In this document: positions 17,837 through 23,255 of the stretch, piece by piece
Numbering within the stretch: the stretch's first letter is position 1
Layout: every line of letters begins with the position of its first letter
Assembly: GCA_003427395.1 (NCBI GenBank)
Contig: BFEA01000802.1
Span: 338,024-361,278 of the forward strand
Reading direction: 5' to 3'
Source of the DNA: Chara braunii
Lineage: Eukaryota; Streptophyta; Charophyceae; Charales; Characeae
DNA: 23,255 bases
Made by a program: the position numbers and the translations under genes
The notes under the pieces: generated by a model
Told to the model about the DNA's origin: nothing
What the model saw: the letters and a program-made list of their open reading frames with translations, nothing else
Database searches by the model: none

Positions 17837-18697
17837 AACTTCGGCGCGGTCACGAAAACAGTTTGTAATTGCATTCGAAACTGCTTTTTAGCAGTTTAGT
17901 CAGGGCCCGAGTTTCAATTGCAGTTGAAACTCGGGCTGCCTTTGGGTAGCAGTTCACTCAGGGCCCTCGTCTATCCACCAACAGCAGATAAAGAAAAAGA
18001 AAAAAAAAAACATCCCTTATGCTCTGATTGCGGTTCTATACAGATGCTACAGTACTTGCTGAATCCGCCCTGCCTGGCTGGCAGGGCGCTACAAGGACCT
18101 GACAAAGAGACAAAAAAGGAAAACGACCTGTTTCATGTTCCTCATTTCCTGGCCAGATACATTCCTCAAAGCACTGGTGACCTGAGGGCCTTCTCGACCT
18201 AGGTGGATTCGAAGTTCCTCGTTTCTTTACTTTTTTATTTCTTCTTTTTTTTTTTTTTTTTTTTGGCCTCCATCCCTGCCCCGAGCCCCCCACTTCTTCG
18301 GAGTAGGTTACTCTTGAGACTTTGCGTTTGCCTGGGAAGGGTAGTGCCTGCTAATCTCGGCTATGGTCGAGACATTTCGGCCCAGGCCAATCAGGGGGGC
18401 TGTAGCCAGTCTGGGGTGTGGCCGAGACATCTCGGCCGTCGCCCAACCATGGAGCTGTTTTCTTTTTTGTTTTTTTTTTGTTTTTTTTCAGCTCGTCGTT
18501 CCGAAAAAAAAAACAAAAAAAAAAACAAGAAAGAAAGAAACGGCCATGTGCCTGACTGAACTGCTAGAAAAAACCCAGCCCGAGTTTCAAACTGCTAAAA
18601 CCAGTTTCAACTGCAATTGAAACTCGGACCCTGACTAAACTGCTAAAACGCAGTTTCAAATGCAATTACAAACTGTAACCCTGACTGCACCGTAGTT
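17837..18697. mobile_element. Element with long terminal inverted repeats (861 bp)
   Basis: The ends at 17837-17935 and about 18577-18697 are inverted copies: both read AACT(T/A)CGG(C/T)GC then ACAGTTTGTAATTGCATT, GAAACTGC, TTTTAGCAGTTTAGTCAGGG and CGAGTTTCAATTGCAGTTGA inward. The left arm contains a perfect hairpin at 17905-17936 (13-base arms GCCCGAGTTTCAA, loop TTGCAG). The interior holds T-runs, A-runs and GTCGAGACAT/GGCCGAGACAT repeats (near 18366 and 18420), and no transposase. No clear target duplication because poly-T borders both ends. Long-TIR non-autonomous DNA element (MULE- or foldback-like) is the best reading. Confidence 0.72.
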
Positions 18698-20070
18698 TTT
18701 TTTTTTTTTTTTTTTTTTCAAAGCTGTCCCCTTTTTCATNTTTTCTCTTTTTTTTTTTTTTTTTGTGAGAGATTGGTTGCATCAAGACAGCTCCGCCCTG
18801 TGAGATCGCGATTGTAAGATCGTTTGAAATTCCAACGAATAGGTCCAGAACACATCTACTCGTCTCCCTCCTTCCTCCCCCCTACCACCCCTTTCTTCTT
18901 TCTTCTCTGTTCCCCCTTCCTTGGCAGTCCTATGCTAACTTGGCAGGTGAGCCTCCGATTTTACACTGTAGTTGCCACTTGGTTAGAGGTCCAGTGCTGA
19001 TGTATGCTCAGCATCAATGGTTGAATCTTCCCCTTTGTTTATGTATATATTCTCCCTTGTCCTCCCCACTTCCCTCTCCATTCTCCTTTCTCTTTCCCCC
19101 CTCCCCCTTTCTCCTTTTTTTTTTGTTTTTTTTTTTAGGTTCTGAAGTCGTTTTCCCCTGCGATCAATGACTGTCGCAGAGGTTCCCGCCGGTCTGCTTC
19201 AGCCTTCAGACACCCATTGTGCGCGTGAAGGCTCTGCCCATGGTTGGTAGGTGCGCAAACTATATACACATCTTGCCAGGTAATCTGCCCCGAGAAGTCG
19301 GTGTGGCATTCGCGCGGGCGTATGCTGAGCGCATTCATACATAGTTGACAGCGAACGCGAAGCTGCAGTGGTAACAAAAACAGCGGTTCACAAAACAATT
19401 GAAACGACAAAATGCTCGGCACCTGACCGGATTTAGGTAAGGGGGAAGCATGCTGAGAGGGTGGGCCTCAAGACGGATATCCGATGTTTCCTGATTGCGA
19501 ATTTTGCAGGCTGAGCTACCGAATCTCAGTTTGCGGAGAAAACAAAATGAAGTTATTGAAAAGCTAACAAATTGCACATCCTATCAGTCCGCGCTATATT
19601 TTGAGAGCAGAATGAAAATAGCGAAAATAGAAAATGAACCAAGAGAATCAGTCAGGCGGTGAAGGGCTTGGAAAAACAACAATGTCCATGGTGAGATTTG
19701 ATGCAAATGGCCATCAAGGAGGAATGATTTAAGCGGACCAGTTCTCTGCATGAATATCTGAATCTCAAGGAACCCCTTGTAGTCCGTCTGGTCCTATCTT
19801 CTTCCTCTTCCTCTTCCTACTACCCTATGCTCCTTTCCTTGAAAGCAACTATGAGAGACTAAGGCGATAGGTTCCTAGTTGAGAGAGAGTTTGCGCCCTT
19901 CGCTGAAGATCTTCCTGTAAGTTGTATGTTCATCCTCTACGTCTCCCTTCTTTTTGATCTGCTTTTCTGCCTCTTCTCTTCTCCCTCTTCTTCTTTTCTT
20001 CCCCTTCACTCTTCTCCCTATTCCCCCTCCTCCCTCCCCCCTCCTCCCTCTACCCTCCCCCGCCCTCTCA
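18698..20070. other. Pyrimidine-rich non-coding stretch
   Basis: T-runs (18695-18718, 18749-18764, 19117-19136) and CT-rich blocks (18860-18925, 19060-19110, 19795-19830, 19940-20070). On the plus strand, donor-like sites with following pyrimidine tracts and AG occur at 18947-19138 and 19917-20071. One N lies at 18740. No protein was recognised on either strand. Confidence 0.45.
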
Positions 20071-20071
20071 G

Positions 20072-20580
20072 TTGCGCCTTCATCTTAATGCCTCTGCGAG
20101 CGTATCTTTGTGATGGATGCTAACCCGTTCGTCCCTGGACTTGAATCGAGAAGTCCTCTTAAGTTTGTGCCTTCATCTTGATGTTGCTGCATCGCCGCTC
20201 GTGTCTCTCGGTGAAGAAGAGCTAAGTCGGTTTGGCGATCTGTGATACATCGTCTTCCAACTTGATACCGCTGCTCCTATTGTGCGCGTGCCCTGGTGAT
20301 GAGGAGCTAAGTTAGTTCGTTCGTGTCCTCATTTGATGCTGCTGCGTGTGTGCTTGGTTATAAGGGGTCGCCGCTTCACTCCTTTTTTTGCATCGATCTT
20401 CTGCTCCCATCCACCCGAATTGATCGGTTTGGATTTCCGATCCTCCTGCTTTCTTCCTTCTCGTGCTTCTCGACTTCTCTTTCCGTATAATTCGGATCCG
20501 CCGTTCGTCCTTGAATGGATTGATTGAGCGGGGCGCCTTCGTGACTTCGTCTTAATGCTGCTGCTCGAGTCCTCCTCACG
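20072..20580 (+). repeat. Diverged tandem repeats (CTTCATCTTGATGCTGCTGC type)
   Basis: A unit of roughly 75-95 bases recurs with strong divergence: GCCTTCATCTTAATGCCTCTGC (about 20075), GCCTTCATCTTGATGTTGCTGC (20168), TTCCAACTTGATACCGCTGC (20255), TCATTTGATGCTGCTGC (20329), and after a gap CTTCGTCTTAATGCTGCTGC (20546). Between units a GAGCTAAGT(C/T) block recurs (20218 and 20300). Confidence 0.55.
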
Positions 20581-20649
20581 AATCTGCCGAATCTTTCCGC
20601 GCTGTCCCATTTGCTAATCTTCCGCCTTGCCATACTTCTCTCGTCGCAG

Positions 20650-20847
20650 CATGACCAAGGAACTTGAAGGCGTTGTGAACAACCAGCCCAGCAGGCAAGA
20701 TTCTCATATGGTATCTCTCTAGTCAGACCAGGCGATTGGAAAGTTGGCGCTGCCCACCCTTCTCCCTTCTTTCCCTTCTTCCCTCATCACGCGTCTTCTC
20801 TCTCTCCCACCTCTTTCCCTTCTCCCTTTTTTTTTTTTTTTTTTTAG
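20650..20847 (+). other. Candidate small exon and intron
   Basis: After a CTTCTCTCGTCGCAG acceptor-like end there is CATGACCAAGGAACTTGAAG..., open for 20 codons to a GTATCT donor at 20711. A CT-rich and poly-T tract ends TTTTAG at 20847. Splicing there would give a short frame (MTKELEGVVNNQPSRQDSH then MLPQLQCERRRV). Coding support is weak and there is no similarity I recognise. Confidence 0.2.
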
Positions 20848-21110
20848 ATGCTACCGCAGCTTCAATGCGAAAGACGGCGCGTCATAGATCAAACGGTTGT
20901 ATCGATTCTAAGCTCCCTCCTTCTCCTCCTTCTTGCCTTCCCGCCCCCCAATGTTTCCGTAAGAATGCGATGACGACATGCCATAGATCGAGCTTCCATA
21001 TTAGTTCTGATTCGAAAGATGCAGAGACGCAATGTCGTAAATTGAGCGGCCATATCGTTCCGTCAACAGGCCTAAAACTGGGGTCAGATCCTTCTTCAAT
21101 TGATGGTTGA

Positions 21111-21935
21111 TTAATCCAAGCTGAAAAGAGACAGACTGGAGAATTTTCGCACAAGCTTCCGTGGCTCCTCGTGTGGATCTTCCTCTTGTGCGCTCTCACT
21201 TCTTCCAGAGAGTGCCCAGTCAGGATCAATTCCTGCCAACAGGGCCATCAGCGAAGTAACCCAGATTCTTGGGCCCTTGTCTACCCACGTGGGTAACTCG
21301 AAAACTTCCTCCTTCCTCCTACTGATTCTTTCAAAGGCAAAACTCTTAATGCGGAGGAGGCACGTCCGGTCGTCCATTGAATTAATCAGAAGAGTGATCA
21401 AGAGTTCTATCCGGCGTCGATCCATTCTCGAGCGTCTATATTCACCGAGCAAGAAGCCGAAAGCCCAAAAGGAAGCTTTGGCGATTGACTTCTTGCATTC
21501 CCAAGCCATTCTATACCACCAGACCAACCAATCGAACTCCTTCTCTGTGAGATCAATCAGATGCTTGTAGTGTTTCACGGAGAAGAAGGAGAGAGCGAAT
21601 GACTTCGCTAGGGGCCATATCGACAGGGCTTCCTTCCATACCTCTAGATCCACGATGCAGAAGGATACTCCTAGCGTCCTCGACTGAAACTTATAGAAGG
21701 CGTTTTCTAACAGAAAACAAACTAAACTTTCTAATCGGAGATGGTAGTCACCATGCTTGGTGCCATCTTCGCAGATCGTGATCGCCTTCAGATCGAAATT
21801 CTCGAGTAAGTTGGCTTCATCAGCTCTTACCAGCGTTCCCGCAGATCTGTCCAGAACAAAGAGGCGCCGCAATGGTCCTGCCCGGAGTACTGGCAGACAT
21901 AGCGGCGACTCAACTAGATTTAGTCCGCATGGAGC
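21111..21935 (-). CDS. Hypothetical protein, possible internal exon
   Basis: An open frame of about 275 codons on the minus strand, the longest outside the kinase, RT/gag and LINE regions. I do not recognise it. It has no in-frame ATG near the 5' end (the first Met is about 145 codons in), so it would have to be an exon of a larger gene or a decayed gene. It is Trp- and charge-rich in the middle (FDWLVWWYRMAWECKK) and ends in SSLSLFSLD. Amino-acid composition looks protein-like rather than random, but no domain, signal or membrane segment is evident. A chance open frame or an old transposon remnant cannot be excluded. Confidence 0.33.
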   Translation of the reverse strand, partial: APCGLNLVESPLCLPVLRAGPLRRLFVLDRSAGTLVRADEANLLENFDLKAITICEDGTKHGDYHLRLESLVCFLLENAFYKFQSRTLGVSFCIVDLEVWKEALSIWPLAKSFALSFFSVKHYKHLIDLTEKEFDWLVWWYRMAWECKKSIAKASFWAFGFLLGEYRRSRMDRRRIELLITLLINSMDDRTCLLRIKSFAFERISRRKEEVFELPTWVDKGPRIWVTSLMALLAGIDPDWALSGRSESAQEEDPHEEPRKLVRKFSSLSLFSLD

Positions 21936-22200
21936 TTACTGGACCTTTCTCCTAACGTTCTCTACCAAAGAAAAGGCGGAGGGCGAGATACACTCTTCGT
22001 TACTCTTGAGAGTACAGTACTTTCCAATCTGTGCTTCGTCGTAGTGGCGGAGTGTCCCTTACACAGTTCCTTGGACGCTTCTGAGTCGCAAAACTTCATG
22101 AGTACCGATTCCCAAGATGGCGCGACAGTCCTTTCCCTTCTTCCTTGGTGCCTGTCGGTCTTGCCTGGGCCCCTGAGAGAAGGTTAACAACAGTCGTATT
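21936..22200. other. Unassigned non-coding stretch
   Basis: No gene or repeat could be supported between the hypothetical ORF and the CACCACTTCA array. Confidence 0.4.
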
Positions 22201-22205
22201 TTTCA

Positions 22206-22660
22206 TCACCACTTCAAGACACCCTTCACCACTTCAGTATGCAGCCTGCCTAAACTGGTGGTTTTTAGGGTCTTCGGACCTTTCACCACTTCAGGACCAT
22301 TCAGGTCTTAAATACTTGATTTGTCCTGAAGTGGTGAAAACTCCATAGACCCTGAAAACCACCTGTTTAGGCAGGCTGCATCCTCAAGTGGTGAATGATG
22401 GTTTTCATGGTCTTCGGACCTTTCACCACTTCTGAACCATTCAGGATTTTGAGACTGCCCAAAACTCTCACTTGACCACTTCAGGACACCCTTCACCACT
22501 TCAGGATGGAGCCTGCNTAAACAGGTGGTTTTCAGAGTCTTCGGACCTTTCACCACTTCAGGATGCAGCCTGCTTAAACAGGTGGTTTTCAGGGTCTTCG
22601 GACCTTTCACCACTTCAGGACCATTCAGGATTTTCAGACTGCCAAAAACTCTCACTTTAG
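22206..22660. repeat. Array of direct and inverted CACCACTTCA repeats with large palindrome
   Basis: About ten copies of (TT)CACCACTTCA(GGA) occur, eight in plus and two in minus orientation. 22227-22296 and 22324-22393 are inverted 70-base arms at close to 88% identity around a 27-base spacer. Two adjacent direct units of about 57 bases (GGTGGTTTTCAG...GCCTGCTTAAACA) follow near 22505-22580. A CCATTCAGGATTTT...AACTCTCACTT block of about 40 bases is repeated at about 22437 and 22621. One N lies at 22517. No coding support; a transposon-derived or foldback array. Confidence 0.88.
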
Positions 22661-23255
22661 AATTTTCATTCCTGAATTTTCAGTTACCCGATAACCGCTT
22701 GTGGGGCCCCTCGGTACACCTCTGCGGTAATTCCCAAACCACACGAGGGTTGGGCCGCGTCGAAGTCTTGAGACTATCACCGCTGCCTCATTGAAGAGCC
22801 TTATGAGACCTTCACGTCCTTCCTTCTCTGCATCTGCCTTTCTCTCCCCTTTTTTTTTGGGGGGGGGGGGGAGCCGGACTTCTTCTGTATCGACGCTTGG
22901 CTTGCCGCTGGTCCTTCTCCGAGAAGTTTACTAATTCAAACTCCCGTCTTGAGGTTAGGCTTTTTTTTCTTCCTTTTTTTCTTTCTTATTACTTATTCGC
23001 TAGTACTACTCATAGCCTTTTTTACGTTTTCGCTAGTACTACTAATAGCCTTTTCTCTAACTTTGATCAATGATCCCGCGCCCTTCTAATTCAATCTATC
23101 CTTACTCGACCAATTACTCCCCTTCGTCCCTTTTTTTTTTTTTTTTATGACTATTGCTACTTAATCATCCCCGAGTTCTTCAATTTTCCCGCCTTTTCCT
23201 TACTCTTTTCATTAGCTGTTACCGCCCCGAACTTCCCCTAAGTCAAAAGTGGTCG
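22661..23255. other. Right end: non-coding, homopolymer-rich
   Basis: It contains an adjacent T-run and G-run (about 22851-22872), further T-runs, and a 24-base direct repeat at 22998-23021 and 23032-23055 (CGCTAGTACTACT then C/A-ATAGCCTTTT, one mismatch). No gene seen. Confidence 0.5.

Noticed and set aside
20329-20633. Lys/Arg-rich minus-strand frames
   Set aside because: They arise from the diverged CT-rich repeats on the plus strand and show no conserved domain.
22206-22660. CRISPR-like array
   Set aside because: Repeats occur in both orientations, spacers are themselves repeated, and the genome is eukaryotic.

Overview
This looks like nuclear DNA from a plant-lineage eukaryote. The evidence is a plant-type receptor-like kinase, spliced reading frames with GT...AG junctions and CTAAC-type branch points, L1-like LINE remains with zf-RVT zinc knuckles, a DIRS/PAT-type retroelement, MITE-like elements, and long poly-T or CT tracts and dinucleotide microsatellites. 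The mixture fits a repeat-rich streptophyte alga such as Chara, but that is inference; no marker gene is present. A 43-base N gap and a few single Ns show it is draft scaffold sequence.

Layout. 1-2893: a (GA)n microsatellite beside an uninterrupted 933-codon receptor-like kinase gene on the minus strand. It has an N-terminal signal/anchor, a propeller-like ectodomain, one membrane span and a Ser/Thr kinase domain. This is the only clearly intact host gene. 2894-5890: non-coding sequence holding a small foldback, a 408-bp MITE with 3-bp TAA target duplication, poly-T tracts and imperfect repeats. 5900-9965: two decayed LINE ORF2 fragments head to tail on the minus strand. 10016-10197: a tRNA-derived SINE. 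10200-10792: a second MITE copy and a stray terminus of the same family. 10840-10946: a (CT)n tract and the gap. 11225-11400: tRNA-like (SINE-like) sequences.

11538-15510 is the most unusual part. A gag-like, intron-containing frame and a reverse-transcriptase frame lie on the minus strand, coupled by TAG-GC-ATG. They converge on a spliced plus-strand frame that resembles the N-terminal half of a DIRS/Crypton-type tyrosine recombinase. Where they meet, two parts of the RT frame are duplicated in inverted and permuted order. I read this as the remains of a PAT/kangaroo-like tyrosine-recombinase retrotransposon with its recombinase on the opposite strand.

15511-23255 is mostly non-coding: CT-rich and poly-T tracts, some of which could be intron ends; a 413-bp MITE with TGA target duplication and many copies of a CTCTTGAAA motif; an 861-bp element with long terminal inverted repeats; diverged tandem repeats at 20.07-20.57 kb; an unrecognised minus-strand ORF at 21.1-21.9 kb; and a 450-bp array of direct and inverted copies of a CACCACTTCA motif at 22.2-22.66 kb.

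Apart from the kinase, the window holds transposon remains and does not show a coordinated pathway.
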